Positions 1 to 8,661 of a stretch of 64,000 nt of DNA are shown in pieces. Positions within the stretch are counted from its first letter, which is position 1. The number at the start of each line of letters is the position of its first letter. The position numbers were made by a program, and so were the translations under genes. The notes below the pieces were generated by a model. The model was not told the origin of the DNA. It saw only the letters and a program-made list of their open reading frames with translations, and searched no databases. This DNA comes from Vibrio sp. Y2-5 (lineage in GTDB: Bacteria > Pseudomonadota > Gammaproteobacteria > Enterobacterales > Vibrionaceae), in contig NZ_JACVEG010000009.1 of the NCBI RefSeq assembly GCF_014596725.1, positions 1-64,000 of the forward strand, read 5' to 3'.

Positions 1-42
1 AGCGAACGAGCTACTGGCTTAATCCAATACGATAAAGAATAA
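1..42 (+). CDS. C-terminal end of an unidentified protein (partial)
   Basis: The window opens inside an open frame that reads SERATGLIQYDKE and stops at TAA (40-42). A strong intrinsic terminator begins at the stop codon, as expected for the true end of a gene. Only 13 residues are visible, too few to name a family. The call rests on the open frame and the terminator position. Confidence 0.5.
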   Translation, partial: SERATGLIQYDKE

Positions 43-72
43 AAATCCCCGCCACTGTGCGGGGATTTTTTT
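41..72 (+). terminator. Intrinsic terminator of the gene entering from the left
   Basis: A 12-base arm (41-52, AAAAATCCCCGC) pairs with 59-70 around a six-base loop and runs into a T tract ending at 72. The stem overlaps the stop codon of the partial gene. Confidence 0.85.
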
Positions 73-190
73 ATGTTACAAAGCAATGCTGATATTGAAT
101 TGTCCATTCTCGACTAGCCACGTACCAAAGGACAGCGAAACCATTGAACAAGAGTAATTTAACAAGGTAAAGCGCTTGTTCCTTAAGGCT

Positions 191-220
191 TAAAAAACGG
201 AGACACTAAGTCTCCGTTTA
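191..220 (-). terminator. Terminator of the Aer-like receptor gene
   Basis: A ten-base perfect stem (195-204 with 210-219, AAACGGAGAC/GTCTCCGTTT) is followed, reading the minus strand, by a run of T. It lies 17 bases past the receptor stop codon. Confidence 0.8.
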
Positions 221-236
221 TATTTATGAGCAACGA

Positions 237-1799
237 TTATTTCTCTTCGAAACGCGCCGCCAGAGTAATGAAATTGTCCACTTGTTGTTTCATCTCTCGG
301 CTGTGCTCACTGACAATACTCGTAGCCGCAACGTTTTGAGTGGCCGCTGATGCGATAGAGTGAATATGGTGATTCACCTCTTGCGTCAAACCGCGCTGTG
401 CTTCTGCGGATTTCGCCATATCAGCGACTAACGTTTGCATATCTGAAAGCATTCGTTCAACTTCATAAAGTCGATTACCCGTTTCCTCGGCAACTAAACC
501 ACACGCCTGAGTTTGCGTTTGGCTTTCTTGAATCTCATGTTGCCAAGAATTAATGGTCTCTAGCATCGCAGATAAACTATTTTGAATCTGGTGAGTAGCT
601 TTTTGCGTTCTTCCAGATAAAGCCCGAACTTCATCAGCAACAACGGAGAAACCTCTGCCCTGTTCCCCTGCTCTTGCAGCTTCAATCGCTGCGTTAAGTG
701 CAAGCAAGTTCGTTTGATCGGCAATACCATCAATTTCTTCCATCAACTTGCTGACCGCATTGGCTTGGTCATTCAGTTGATGGGTCGTTCCGGTCGCTCG
801 CTCAGCTTGTTCAGCTAAAGCCATCAAATCAGTGTGCGTCTGTTGAATAGTTTGCTTCGTTTTCAGACATTGATTCTGCGCTTGATCTAACAAGGCATAC
901 GCTTCATTAGTACTGCTGGAAACCGCATCAGCGGCAGACTCTACCGAATCCGTTGCATTCATTACGCTCTGAATATCAACATTTTGCTGTTCCAAGGCTT
1001 GATTTACTTCAACACACGTTTGGTTAAGCTGTTCAGAAGTCGCATAAAGTGGTTTAGCGGAATCTACCATTCGACCGAGCACAGTGCGAATACGTGCTGA
1101 ATACATGCGCAAGTGATAATCCGCATAAGAGAACTCGCTATTCCCTGAGTAAATAAGACGGCTGATACTGTCGTACTTATTCTTCAGCTTGTTAATTTGG
1201 CGAGGTGTTTCAATCAGTTCATTTCTAAATAGCAACGCTAACGCTGCAACAGGAAGCAGACCCGAAATTAACTGAACAGCACTATTTGCAGACGCCAAAT
1301 AAGCTAATGATGGCGCAGACAGTGACCCAGCCAAGATGGCGTAACGAACCGAAGAAGGCAGGGTTAAGGAGAAACGTTTACCGCCTCTTTCTGCTTTACA
1401 CAACGCTTTATAAGCTTTACTTGCGGTTTCAACACGTTCACGTTTTGGTTGGACACGAACAGACTGATAACCCGCTAGCTTTCCATTTTCGTAGATAGGA
1501 GTTACGTAGGCATCAACCCAATAATGACCGTTGCTTTTGGTACGATTCTTAACAATTCCACGCCATGGATGACCTTTCTTTAAGTGGCTCCACATATCAG
1601 CGAATGCCGCTTTAGGCATATCTGGATGACGAACAATATTGTGGTTTTGGCCTAATAACTCATCTTCAGTAAATCCGGCGATTCGACAGAAGGTTTCGTT
1701 ACAGTAGGTAATTACACCTTTAAGATCTGTTGTAGAGACTAGCTGATCTGTCTTCCCGACTGGAACCTCCAGATCTGAGGCAACTTGTTGAACTGACAT
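237..1799 (-). CDS. Aer-like PAS-domain methyl-accepting chemotaxis protein
   Basis: This 520-residue energy or redox taxis transducer would signal through CheW/CheA from the inner membrane. The N-terminal PAS domain (about residues 10-125) carries the Aer-type stretch NIVRHPDMPKAAFADMW, associated with FAD binding in E. coli Aer. A short hydrophobic region follows (about 153-195), with no periplasmic sensor domain between two membrane segments. The C-terminal half is an MCP signalling domain with the hairpin tip around DQTNLLALNAAIEAARAGEQ. The start at 1799 is chosen because the PAS begins right after MSVQQ and a GAGAAG sequence precedes it; the frame stays open to 1937, but that extension is unlike any family member. 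No CheR/CheB pentapeptide is seen at the C-terminus. The family is clear; the sensed signal (FAD redox state) is inferred. Confidence 0.9.
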   Translation of the reverse strand: MSVQQVASDLEVPVGKTDQLVSTTDLKGVITYCNETFCRIAGFTEDELLGQNHNIVRHPDMPKAAFADMWSHLKKGHPWRGIVKNRTKSNGHYWVDAYVTPIYENGKLAGYQSVRVQPKRERVETASKAYKALCKAERGGKRFSLTLPSSVRYAILAGSLSAPSLAYLASANSAVQLISGLLPVAALALLFRNELIETPRQINKLKNKYDSISRLIYSGNSEFSYADYHLRMYSARIRTVLGRMVDSAKPLYATSEQLNQTCVEVNQALEQQNVDIQSVMNATDSVESAADAVSSSTNEAYALLDQAQNQCLKTKQTIQQTHTDLMALAEQAERATGTTHQLNDQANAVSKLMEEIDGIADQTNLLALNAAIEAARAGEQGRGFSVVADEVRALSGRTQKATHQIQNSLSAMLETINSWQHEIQESQTQTQACGLVAEETGNRLYEVERMLSDMQTLVADMAKSAEAQRGLTQEVNHHIHSIASAATQNVAATSIVSEHSREMKQQVDNFITLAARFEEK

Positions 1800-2001
1800 A
1801 CTTCTCGATATCTTATACGTTATATTTTGCGTGGAAATGTACACAAAGGTTAATAATGTTTCAAAAATATTATCGTATTTTATTCTATAACTGCGAGAGC
1901 AATCAATTTCCTTTGAAAGCCTGTGGACATTAAACAATTATCCCAGCCGAAGCTGGGATAAAAAGCAGAGGGTGAGTAATCAGAAGGATGTATTTACGTA
2001 G

Positions 2002-2616
2002 TTAATTGTTCGACACAATAAACAGTAACTCGACTCTGCGGTTGCAGGCGCGCCCTTCTGTTGTGCGGTTTGTACACGCTGGAATGTATTCGCCATAGCC
2101 ACGCGTATAAATTGCGTCTTTAGATACTCTGTTCTTAATCAACGTTGTTTTCACTGTATCTGCACGTTTTACAGATAACGAATCATTAAACTTAGGTTTT
2201 CCAGTGCTGTCAGTATGTCCATCAATCACGACATCAATGCCTTGTTGTCTTGAAAGAAAATCACTCATCATTGATAGCCAATGGTATGACTCTTGTGAAA
2301 CCTTAGAAGAACCTGTTTCAAATTGAACAGAATCTTTTAGGCGAACCATGACATGATTACCAGGCAGAACTTCATAGTCTACGCCGTTGTGTAGAAGAAA
2401 TTGTTGCAAAGCGTCATAACTGCTAGTGCGAACTTGACCCAATGGGCCACGGACACCTGAAGTTGCGCTGCGCGATGGCGCTACCCACTCTGGATTACGT
2501 ACATCCGTCTCGCCTTTCGGTGCCGCATCTAATAAATTGTTGCTGAACATACGGTCAGTTTGTAGTGAACCACAACCAGCCAATAACAACATCAGTGGGA
2601 AAACTAAAAATTTCAT
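2002..2616 (-). CDS. OmpA-family peptidoglycan-binding lipoprotein
   Basis: A 204-residue outer-membrane lipoprotein. The start MKFLVFPLMLLLAGC gives a short signal peptide with lipobox LAGC, so Cys15 would be lipidated. The C-terminal half is an OmpA-like domain with the signature IDGHTDSTG followed by the conserved region around GYGEYIPACTNRTTEG and NRRVEL; this fold binds diaminopimelate in peptidoglycan. Two cysteines in the OmpA domain could form a disulfide. An in-frame ATG nine bases upstream (2625) and a GTG at 2628 are alternative starts; 2616 is preferred because AAGGG then lies 11 bases upstream and the signal peptide is compact. The gene is monocistronic and divergent from the DsbA-like gene. 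Role beyond envelope anchoring is unknown. Confidence 0.85.
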   Translation of the reverse strand: MKFLVFPLMLLLAGCGSLQTDRMFSNNLLDAAPKGETDVRNPEWVAPSRSATSGVRGPLGQVRTSSYDALQQFLLHNGVDYEVLPGNHVMVRLKDSVQFETGSSKVSQESYHWLSMMSDFLSRQQGIDVVIDGHTDSTGKPKFNDSLSVKRADTVKTTLIKNRVSKDAIYTRGYGEYIPACTNRTTEGRACNRRVELLFIVSNN

Positions 2617-2769
2617 CGAATACATCACCCTTCAATCTAACTACATACATTTATCGGCACCATTTACAAAACTTTATAGAAAATTGATAACAATTTGTTT
2701 ATCCGTGGTTTGCGTCACATCATTAAGCCGTTAGAATCTAAGCTAGTGTTTTTTAAAGGCGAATCTAAT

Positions 2770-3396
2770 ATGAAAAAATTGCTCACTGGCTTTATAAGTC
2801 TGTTTTCCTTGGTGTTTTTACTCTCCGGGTGCAGCGACAATTCAACACCCGTCGAAGGAGAACAATACCAACTATTGCCAGCGAATCTTTCTACCTATCG
2901 CTTAGCACCTGTGACTGAAGTATTTTCACTTACCTGCGGTCATTGCCGAAAAATGGAAACCATCATTCCTCAACTAGAACAGTTGACGAACGAACACTTC
3001 GGTAAGCTGCACGTAACCTTCAATGAAGGTGCAAAGATCGGCGCTATGATTTACTACACAGCAGTGATGCAGTTAGATGGCATTCCAGATAATGCAATGA
3101 TGGAAGAGTTGTTCGCAGCAGTTCAGATGGGCGAAGGTTCAACACTGACTGACCGCCAAGCAGCAATTGAGAAAGTCTTTACAGACCGAAACCTAACTAC
3201 CCCTTATCACTTAACTCAAGAACAACAAAAATCAGTGATGGCTATGGTTAAAACCGCAGACAAAGCGTCACGTGAAGGTCAGATCAATGCCGTCCCGACT
3301 TTTGTTGTTAAAGGTAAATACCAAGTTCTCACTAGTGGCCACAAAGATGTGGAAGGTATTGCTAAAACTATCAGCTACTTACTAACCCAACCATAA
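2770..3396 (+). CDS. DsbA-like thiol:disulfide oxidoreductase lipoprotein
   Basis: A 208-residue thioredoxin-fold protein expected in the periplasm, tethered by a lipid anchor. The signal peptide ends in lipobox LLSGC. The redox centre is CGHC in the context SLTCGHCRKME, matching the DsbA-type -CxHC- site, and the cis-proline loop appears as NAVPTFVV. ATG 2770 is chosen because AAGGCG precedes it and the signal peptide starts there; upstream in-frame codons give an unlikely extension. It is followed after 11 bases by an FKBP isomerase gene, so the two probably form a small extracytoplasmic folding operon. Most DsbA proteins are soluble; lipid anchoring is less common. Client proteins are unknown. 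Confidence 0.85.
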   Translation: MKKLLTGFISLFSLVFLLSGCSDNSTPVEGEQYQLLPANLSTYRLAPVTEVFSLTCGHCRKMETIIPQLEQLTNEHFGKLHVTFNEGAKIGAMIYYTAVMQLDGIPDNAMMEELFAAVQMGEGSTLTDRQAAIEKVFTDRNLTTPYHLTQEQQKSVMAMVKTADKASREGQINAVPTFVVKGKYQVLTSGHKDVEGIAKTISYLLTQP

Positions 3397-3407
3397 GATC
3401 AATAACC

Positions 3408-3881
3408 ATGTATAAAATCGTTTTTCCTATTGTTATTTTTGTACTTGCGGCTTTTTTCGTATACCGCACTTGGACAAACCATAAAGCCGGTGAAGAGCAA
3501 CTTGCGCTAGGTCAGGCATTCTTAACAGAGAATGCTGCTAAACCCGATGTTCACACAACCGAAAGTGGTTTGCAGTATCTTGTGCTTGAAGAAGGCACAG
3601 GTACGGTTCATCCAAAAGCAAACAGCAAAGTTACGGTCCATTACGAAGGTAAACTGCTTGACGGTACTGTCTTCGACAGTTCTTACCAACGTAATGAGCC
3701 AATTACATTTGGCTTAAACCAAGTGATTAAAGGCTGGCAAGAAGGTGTTCAGTTAATGGTTGAAGGACAGAAAATGCGTCTTTTCATCCCTGCTAACCTT
3801 GGTTACGGCAAAAGTGGTACAGGTCCTATTCCACCGTCAGCAACTCTGATCTTTGACGTAGAGCTGATTGCAATTAACTAA
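3408..3881 (+). CDS. FKBP-type peptidyl-prolyl cis-trans isomerase, membrane-anchored
   Basis: A 157-residue protein with an N-terminal membrane segment (about residues 4-20) and a complete FKBP domain (about 50-157). Visible family motifs are VTVHYEGKLLDGTVFDSS, the central FGLNQVIKGWQEGVQLM and the C-terminal YGKSGTGPIPPSATLIFDVE, with the aromatic pocket residues in place. It should catalyse proline isomerisation during folding, probably on the periplasmic side. It starts 11 bases after the DsbA-like gene and ends at a terminator, supporting a two-gene operon. The Shine-Dalgarno sequence is weak, suggesting translational coupling. Confidence 0.9.
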   Translation: MYKIVFPIVIFVLAAFFVYRTWTNHKAGEEQLALGQAFLTENAAKPDVHTTESGLQYLVLEEGTGTVHPKANSKVTVHYEGKLLDGTVFDSSYQRNEPITFGLNQVIKGWQEGVQLMVEGQKMRLFIPANLGYGKSGTGPIPPSATLIFDVELIAIN

Positions 3882-3905
3882 TCAGCAGAACAACTGATTG
3901 AATTG

Positions 3906-3935
3906 AAATAGAGCCGCAATAGCGGCTCTATTTTT
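3906..3935. terminator. Terminator between FKBP gene and yqaB
   Basis: Twelve-base perfect arms AAATAGAGCCGC (3906-3917) and GCGGCTCTATTT (3922-3933) with a four-base loop and T run on the plus strand. It sits between convergent genes and could act on both. Confidence 0.85.
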
Positions 3936-3948
3936 ACTGTTCAGCGTT

Positions 3949-4551
3949 TTAATCTAGATATGGAAAGAACTGCAATCCGTGTTCTGTCACCATGATGCAA
4001 TCCATACCACCTGCATGCGCGGCTTGTTTGCCGAGATCGGTGTCTTCAAAAACCACACATTCTTGAGGTTCTAACCCCAACAATTCACACGCCGTTAAAA
4101 AGGTTTGTGGATGAGGCTTATGATTTTCAACATCTGTCGCCGTGACTAGTGCATCCAACTTATCTAGCATGTTTACTCGGGTTAGTAGCTTAATCGCACT
4201 TATTCGTTGGCTTCCTGTACCTACCGCCAATTTTTTCTTACCTAAGTTCGCTTCCAGAAGATTAGCGGTTTCTGGTATTAAATCGCCACTTTCATCAATC
4301 TGACTAAACGCTTGCATCTTGTAATCGGAGACAGATTTCGGATCGAGTTCAATGCCGTAGGCTTTACTCACCTCAACCGCGATCTTAATACTCGGCATCC
4401 CGCCCATGCTTTGCAGCCATTTTGCATCAAATGGAAAACCAAATTTCTCAGCGGTAACACGCCAAGCTTCGACGTGTGCAGGCATCGTATCGATAAGAGT
4501 TCCATCCATATCAAATATCAAACCTTTGTACTTTTCTACGTCTATAGTCAT
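3949..4551 (-). CDS. yqaB: YqaB-like HAD-family sugar phosphatase / beta-phosphoglucomutase-like
   Basis: A 200-residue cytosolic HAD hydrolase. The nucleophile motif DMDGTLID has catalytic Asp14 and Asp16; motif II is in VGTGSQ; the Lys of motif III lies near ENHKPHPQTF; motif IV is VFEDTDLG. Length and motif spacing match the YqaB subfamily (fructose-1-phosphate and 6-phosphogluconate phosphatase in E. coli), which resembles beta-phosphoglucomutase. Substrate here is inferred from family only. It faces the upstream FKBP operon tail-to-tail and is divergent from the chemoreceptor gene. Confidence 0.8.
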   Translation of the reverse strand: MTIDVEKYKGLIFDMDGTLIDTMPAHVEAWRVTAEKFGFPFDAKWLQSMGGMPSIKIAVEVSKAYGIELDPKSVSDYKMQAFSQIDESGDLIPETANLLEANLGKKKLAVGTGSQRISAIKLLTRVNMLDKLDALVTATDVENHKPHPQTFLTACELLGLEPQECVVFEDTDLGKQAAHAGGMDCIMVTEHGLQFFPYLD

Positions 4552-4691
4552 CCGACCAAGGCTCCTGTCATAAAACTTTAATAATTGTCGTGCATATATT
4601 AGCCGACACTGAACTTAAGGGGGCGATTTCCCCCTGCACTCACGACGATAATAACAAAAATATCTATAAACTTTATAAACCAGGTAATCAT

Positions 4692-6455
4692 ATGAATATT
4701 AAACAAAAACTGTATTCATTAGGTGTTATTGCTGTCTTGGGCATCATTACCCTTTTAATAAGTTCTAATTATTTCGCGAATACCACACGAGAATTAACTC
4801 ACGCCATCACTTTAGTCGACAAGCTTGAAATTCGATTACTTAATTTACGCCGTAACGAAAAAGATTTTTTACTTCGCAGCAGCACAAGTTACCTAGATAA
4901 ATTCAAAAAGAACAGCGAACTCTTTTTAAGTTTGGAATCTGAACTGTCGCTCATTCTGTCTTCCAATCAACTTGGGTCATCTGCGGATCTGCGCAATGAT
5001 CTTCTCTCTTATAAAAGAGGCTTTGAAGATCTAGTTGCCGCTTATGTTCAACTCGGGCTGGATAAAGAATCTGGCTTATTTCAGAAGTACTACGCTCTCT
5101 TCAATCAAGCGTTCAACTACGCTAACAAAGAAGGCCAACTTGAGCTCAATCAATTTGATGACAATGTTCTTGCAGGTGTGATTAATCCGCAAGGAGAAGT
5201 CGCGTCAATGTCAGAACTTATTGCAGCAGCGAAAGCGGTAACTATGCAAGAGCAGAAAATCGGCTTGAAATACAATGAAGGTTTGTTGGGCAATACGCGC
5301 AACCTTTCACACAATGTAGAACAGCAGTTTAAGACCTTTTCCGAAACACTGAGCAAAGAAGTGGATAACCGCCGTTCTGAAATTGCGATGATTGAAAACA
5401 GTATTACAGTGTTCGTTATTATCGTGATCTTTGGGCTTATCTTCCAGATTAGCCGCACCATAAATATTCGCGTCAATCGCATGTTGAATGTTATTCACAA
5501 TATCTCTGATACCAACAACATCGGCTTGCGTTCAGACATCACTGGTAAAGATGAACTTGCATCGGTCAGTCATTACTTCAATAAACTGCTCGATAAATTC
5601 GAAGCACTAATTTCAGGCTCTCAGGCAAAATCAAACCAGTTATCGGTAAGCACTGCAGCTATGCACAATGAGTTGGAAGAAGTACTGCGACACTTTAATG
5701 CTCAAGCAGAACACACCTCAATGATGGCAACCTCCGTACAAGAAATGGTTTCCGCTATCGGCGAAATATCAGAAAGCACCAGTGTAGCCGTTGAAGGTGT
5801 ACAGCAAGCCTCACACAACGCAGAGAACGGTCGTCAGGTCGTGGATTCTACCGTGCATAATATTGAGCAGCTCTCTACAACGTTGCAATCGAGCCAAAAC
5901 TCAATTGCATCGCTAAACAATCATGTTGAAAAGATTGGCGGAGCCGTGAACATTATTCAAGGAATCGCTGAGCAAACGAACCTTCTTGCACTTAACGCAG
6001 CAATTGAAGCGGCACGTGCAGGCGAACAAGGCAGAGGTTTTGCGGTAGTCGCCGACGAAGTACGCTCGCTGGCAACAAGAACTCACGAATCAACGGAAGA
6101 CATCACGAAAGTGGTAGCCGCCATTCAGTCGCAAATGGGCCTAGTCGTTAAAGACATAGAACAATGTAACACTCAGAGCCAAGAAACCTTGATGGATTCG
6201 CACAAGCTTGACGAAAGCCTGAGCCTCATTCTTTCAGATATGACTAATATCCAAGCGAACTCTGAACGTATTGCTTCTGCGATTGAAGAGCAAGGCATAG
6301 TGATGAACCAAGTCAGTGAGTCGATCACGGAACTGAATTCTATATCAGAAGACAACATGCACTCAGCACAGCAAGTCATGTCTGAAGTGGATATGGTCTC
6401 CCAGCAAGCTAAAGATATGGACCAAGCAGTTTCGGAATTCACAACTAAACGCTGA
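4692..6455 (+). CDS. Methyl-accepting chemotaxis protein with HBM-type sensor domain
   Basis: A 587-residue chemoreceptor: first membrane helix at about 9-25, a long periplasmic all-helical domain, second membrane helix at about 237-256, HAMP, and an MCP signalling domain whose tip reads EQTNLLALNAAIEAARAGEQ. The periplasmic part begins with LRRNEKDFLLR, a signature of helical bimodular (HBM) domains, some of which bind organic acids (McpS of Pseudomonas). Ligand is not predictable. ATG 4692 is chosen because AGG lies eight bases upstream and the membrane helix follows at once; the frame is open back to 4590 but that extension is non-family. No C-terminal CheR-tethering pentapeptide is present. 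A long inverted repeat follows the stop. Confidence 0.9.
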   Translation: MNIKQKLYSLGVIAVLGIITLLISSNYFANTTRELTHAITLVDKLEIRLLNLRRNEKDFLLRSSTSYLDKFKKNSELFLSLESELSLILSSNQLGSSADLRNDLLSYKRGFEDLVAAYVQLGLDKESGLFQKYYALFNQAFNYANKEGQLELNQFDDNVLAGVINPQGEVASMSELIAAAKAVTMQEQKIGLKYNEGLLGNTRNLSHNVEQQFKTFSETLSKEVDNRRSEIAMIENSITVFVIIVIFGLIFQISRTINIRVNRMLNVIHNISDTNNIGLRSDITGKDELASVSHYFNKLLDKFEALISGSQAKSNQLSVSTAAMHNELEEVLRHFNAQAEHTSMMATSVQEMVSAIGEISESTSVAVEGVQQASHNAENGRQVVDSTVHNIEQLSTTLQSSQNSIASLNNHVEKIGGAVNIIQGIAEQTNLLALNAAIEAARAGEQGRGFAVVADEVRSLATRTHESTEDITKVVAAIQSQMGLVVKDIEQCNTQSQETLMDSHKLDESLSLILSDMTNIQANSERIASAIEEQGIVMNQVSESITELNSISEDNMHSAQQVMSEVDMVSQQAKDMDQAVSEFTTKR

Positions 6456-6481
6456 TATCCGACAAAAGTTTTTGTTACTAA

Positions 6482-6516
6482 AACAGAGAGCCCAGCAAAT
6501 GCTGGGCTCTCTGTTA
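6482..6516. terminator. Bidirectional terminator between chemoreceptor and GNAT genes
   Basis: A 16-base perfect inverted repeat (6482-6497 with 6500-6515, core GAGAGCCCAGCA) lies between convergent genes. T tracts are short on both sides, so this is a strong hairpin of either polarity rather than a textbook terminator. Confidence 0.7.
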
Positions 6517-6542
6517 TGACTAGACTATCCAAATACATTGAC

Positions 6543-7073
6543 TTACTCGATGGATGCCAACATCAGTTTTGGCGTTTTCCAAGCGAAAACAAACTCTGGA
6601 ACTTCACTACCACATGGCGCTCTCCAGAGTTGTTGTAATTGGTGTTCACCACCGATGTGATCGTAGAAATCGATTGCCTGTCTGTTTTGTTCCAACACTT
6701 CCAGATATACCCCATTGTCTGGAAAATAATGATCTATCCACTGAGCCATTTCGCGAATCAGCTTCTTGCCAAGTCCGCGTCCTCGATACTCAGGGTCAAT
6801 ATGCAGTGACTCAATGATACTTCCGCGCTCAAAATCGTGATTTCCAAATGCGCAAATAAAACCAATTAACTGGTCGTTTTCTTCCAATAACAAAATATGC
6901 TGATTAAAAGGTGGGTTGGTCAGGCGAGTTTGCCAAATCACAAGTCTATCCGGCAGTGCTTCATTATCGAGATAATCTTGCTTCAATAAACCTTGGTAAT
7001 GTGCTTTCCAACTACGAACGTGAAGAGCAGCGATTTTTTCAAAATCGCTATATTCCGCTATCCTAATTTCCAT
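6543..7073 (-). CDS. GNAT-family N-acetyltransferase
   Basis: A 176-residue cytosolic acetyltransferase. The acetyl-CoA pyrophosphate loop is visible as YRGRGLGKKLI (about residues 96-106), preceded by the beta-strand SIIESLHIDPEY and followed by YLEVLEQNRQAIDFYDHIGG, all typical of GNAT motifs A and B. Acceptor substrate cannot be told. It is a single gene, convergent with the chemoreceptor gene and divergent from the desaturase, with a 164-base upstream gap that also contains the desaturase operators. Confidence 0.85.
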   Translation of the reverse strand: MEIRIAEYSDFEKIAALHVRSWKAHYQGLLKQDYLDNEALPDRLVIWQTRLTNPPFNQHILLLEENDQLIGFICAFGNHDFERGSIIESLHIDPEYRGRGLGKKLIREMAQWIDHYFPDNGVYLEVLEQNRQAIDFYDHIGGEHQLQQLWRAPCGSEVPEFVFAWKTPKLMLASIE

Positions 7074-7181
7074 TTATTAGTCCTTATAACTTCCTGTAAG
7101 GATTTCTAGTACCCATTCATACTATTCATTTAGGATGGAAAAGCAAAACATACTGGTCACAATTTTGCTAAAGTTATTTGA

Positions 7182-7223
7182 CTTACACATGTTCGCTGAT
7201 AATCTAGCGCACACTTGTAAGCC
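7182..7223. promoter_or_regulatory. Two FabR-like operators upstream of the desaturase
   Basis: Two near-palindromes of one pattern flank a possible -10 (GATAAT, 7198-7203). Site A at 7182-7197 reads, on the minus strand, AGCGAACATGTGTAAG. Site B at 7206-7223 reads AGCGCACACTTGTAAGCC on the plus strand. Both fit AGCG-N-ACA-NN-TGTAAG, close to the FabR/DesT-type operators of unsaturated-fatty-acid genes. The sites are seen in sequence; the regulator is inferred. Confidence 0.55.
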
Positions 7224-7237
7224 CAAAGGATTTAATC

Positions 7238-8359
7238 ATGACAACTAAGCCGCCAGTTATATGGCTAAATGTCGCAATATTCACACTCAGTTTTCTTTTA
7301 GCTGCGGTTGTTACACCGTGGTTTGGTTGGCATTTTGGCTTTGGTGCTGAGCACTGGGTTTGGCTAATCGTTTGTTTTTCATTCTGTAACCTTTCAATTA
7401 CCATGGGCTATCACCGCCTATGGTCACACAAGACTTTTGAAGCCCATTGGCTAGTTCGTCTATTGTGTGCTCTCGGCGGCGCATTTGCATTACAGAATAG
7501 CGCGCTGCATTGGTCTTCCGATCACCGAGTTCACCATAAGTTTGTCGACCAGAATGACAAAGATCCTTACTCAGCAAAGAAAGGTTTTTGGTATTCACAC
7601 ATTGGCTGGATGCTACGCCACTACAATAAAGCGGTATATGACGACTACAGTAACTGCCGCGATCTACAAAAAGATGCGATCGTAATGTGGCAACACCGCT
7701 ATTACGTCCCTCTTGCTGTGCTCATGAATATCGGTGTGCCTCTGCTACTCGGCATTATCTATAACGATATTATCGGCATGTTGCTGATGGTTGGCGCTGT
7801 CCGCTTGGTACTTAACCACCACACCACTTTCTTTATCAACTCTCTGGCGCATATTTGGGGTTCACAGCCGTACACCAATAAAAACACCGCAAGAGACAAC
7901 GGTGTGTTGGCTTTCTTCACTTTTGGCGAAGGCTATCATAACTATCACCACATCTTTGAAAATGATTACCGAAACGGTATTTATTGGTGGCAGTACGATC
8001 CTACCAAATGGCTCATCAAAGCTTGCTCGTGGGTAGGCTTGACTAAGAAACTGAGAAAAGCACCACCGTTGAAAATCGAGAAGGCGCGTGCTCAGATGGC
8101 ACTGGTTTATGTGCAAAGCAGAATCCTGTCGCTGCCAAATCACGTCGTACTAATGAATAGCTTTCAACATGAATTTGATTCATTCATGAGCGAACTGCAC
8201 AATTACTACGATATTAAAAGACAACTGCTTGAAAGTAAGAAAAACCTAGCATTTAAGAAGTATGAACGTTCTATGCTCAAGGTTCGCTACGACCAGGTTA
8301 AGCTCGATTTTGTTGAAAAAAGAAACCGCTGGAACCGAATAGTTTCACAATACGCTTAA
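7238..8359 (+). CDS. Membrane fatty acyl-CoA desaturase (delta-9 type)
   Basis: A 373-residue integral-membrane di-iron desaturase of the acyl-CoA/stearoyl desaturase class, expected to introduce a double bond into membrane fatty acids with O2. All three histidine boxes are present: HRLWSH (59-64), HRVHH (96-100) and HNYHH (234-238), with an additional NHHTTF near 193-198. Two hydrophobic pairs span the membrane. The C-terminal 90 residues are a charged, helical extension beyond the catalytic domain, seen in several marine gammaproteobacterial homologues. AAAGGA lies eight bases upstream of ATG 7238. The operators at 7182-7223 suggest control by membrane lipid state. Oxygen need contrasts with the anaerobic genes that follow. 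Confidence 0.9.
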   Translation: MTTKPPVIWLNVAIFTLSFLLAAVVTPWFGWHFGFGAEHWVWLIVCFSFCNLSITMGYHRLWSHKTFEAHWLVRLLCALGGAFALQNSALHWSSDHRVHHKFVDQNDKDPYSAKKGFWYSHIGWMLRHYNKAVYDDYSNCRDLQKDAIVMWQHRYYVPLAVLMNIGVPLLLGIIYNDIIGMLLMVGAVRLVLNHHTTFFINSLAHIWGSQPYTNKNTARDNGVLAFFTFGEGYHNYHHIFENDYRNGIYWWQYDPTKWLIKACSWVGLTKKLRKAPPLKIEKARAQMALVYVQSRILSLPNHVVLMNSFQHEFDSFMSELHNYYDIKRQLLESKKNLAFKKYERSMLKVRYDQVKLDFVEKRNRWNRIVSQYA

Positions 8360-8376
8360 TTCTTCCTATCTTTTAA

Positions 8377-8408
8377 AAAAGTGGCGCATTTGTGCCACTT
8401 TTCTTTTT
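8377..8408 (+). terminator. Terminator of the desaturase gene
   Basis: Stem AAAAGTGGC (8377-8385) with GCCACTTTT (8394-8402), followed by C and a T run, 18 bases after the stop codon. Confidence 0.8.
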
Positions 8409-8534
8409 CCCCCTCAAAATATTAGTAAATCTCATACAAAAGATAATTTTAACTAATGCATATATTTATTAATATTATCCGGAGTAATTATTCATAAAAA
8501 GCACAATACCCTATAAAAGATAGTTTAATTTTTA

Positions 8535-8548
8535 TTGCTTTAGATCAT
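8535..8548. promoter_or_regulatory. Weak FNR-like box in the 302-base gap before dcuC
   Basis: The gap 8360-8661 holds the desaturase terminator, an AT-rich stretch and this possible FNR site, TTGCT-TTAG-ATCAT, 8 of 10 conserved bases against TTGAT-N4-ATCAA. No convincing -10 lies at the usual distance. Control of dcuC by FNR is established in E. coli, which is the main reason to record it. Confidence 0.25.
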
Positions 8549-8661
8549 TCAAAGTGCAAGTTGAACTCGTGCCACAACAAAGTTTCAAGTAAATTGCCGT
8601 AACACTTTGCAACATTTACTTTTAACTTTACTCGCATCATTCTCATAGATTGGAGACTACT

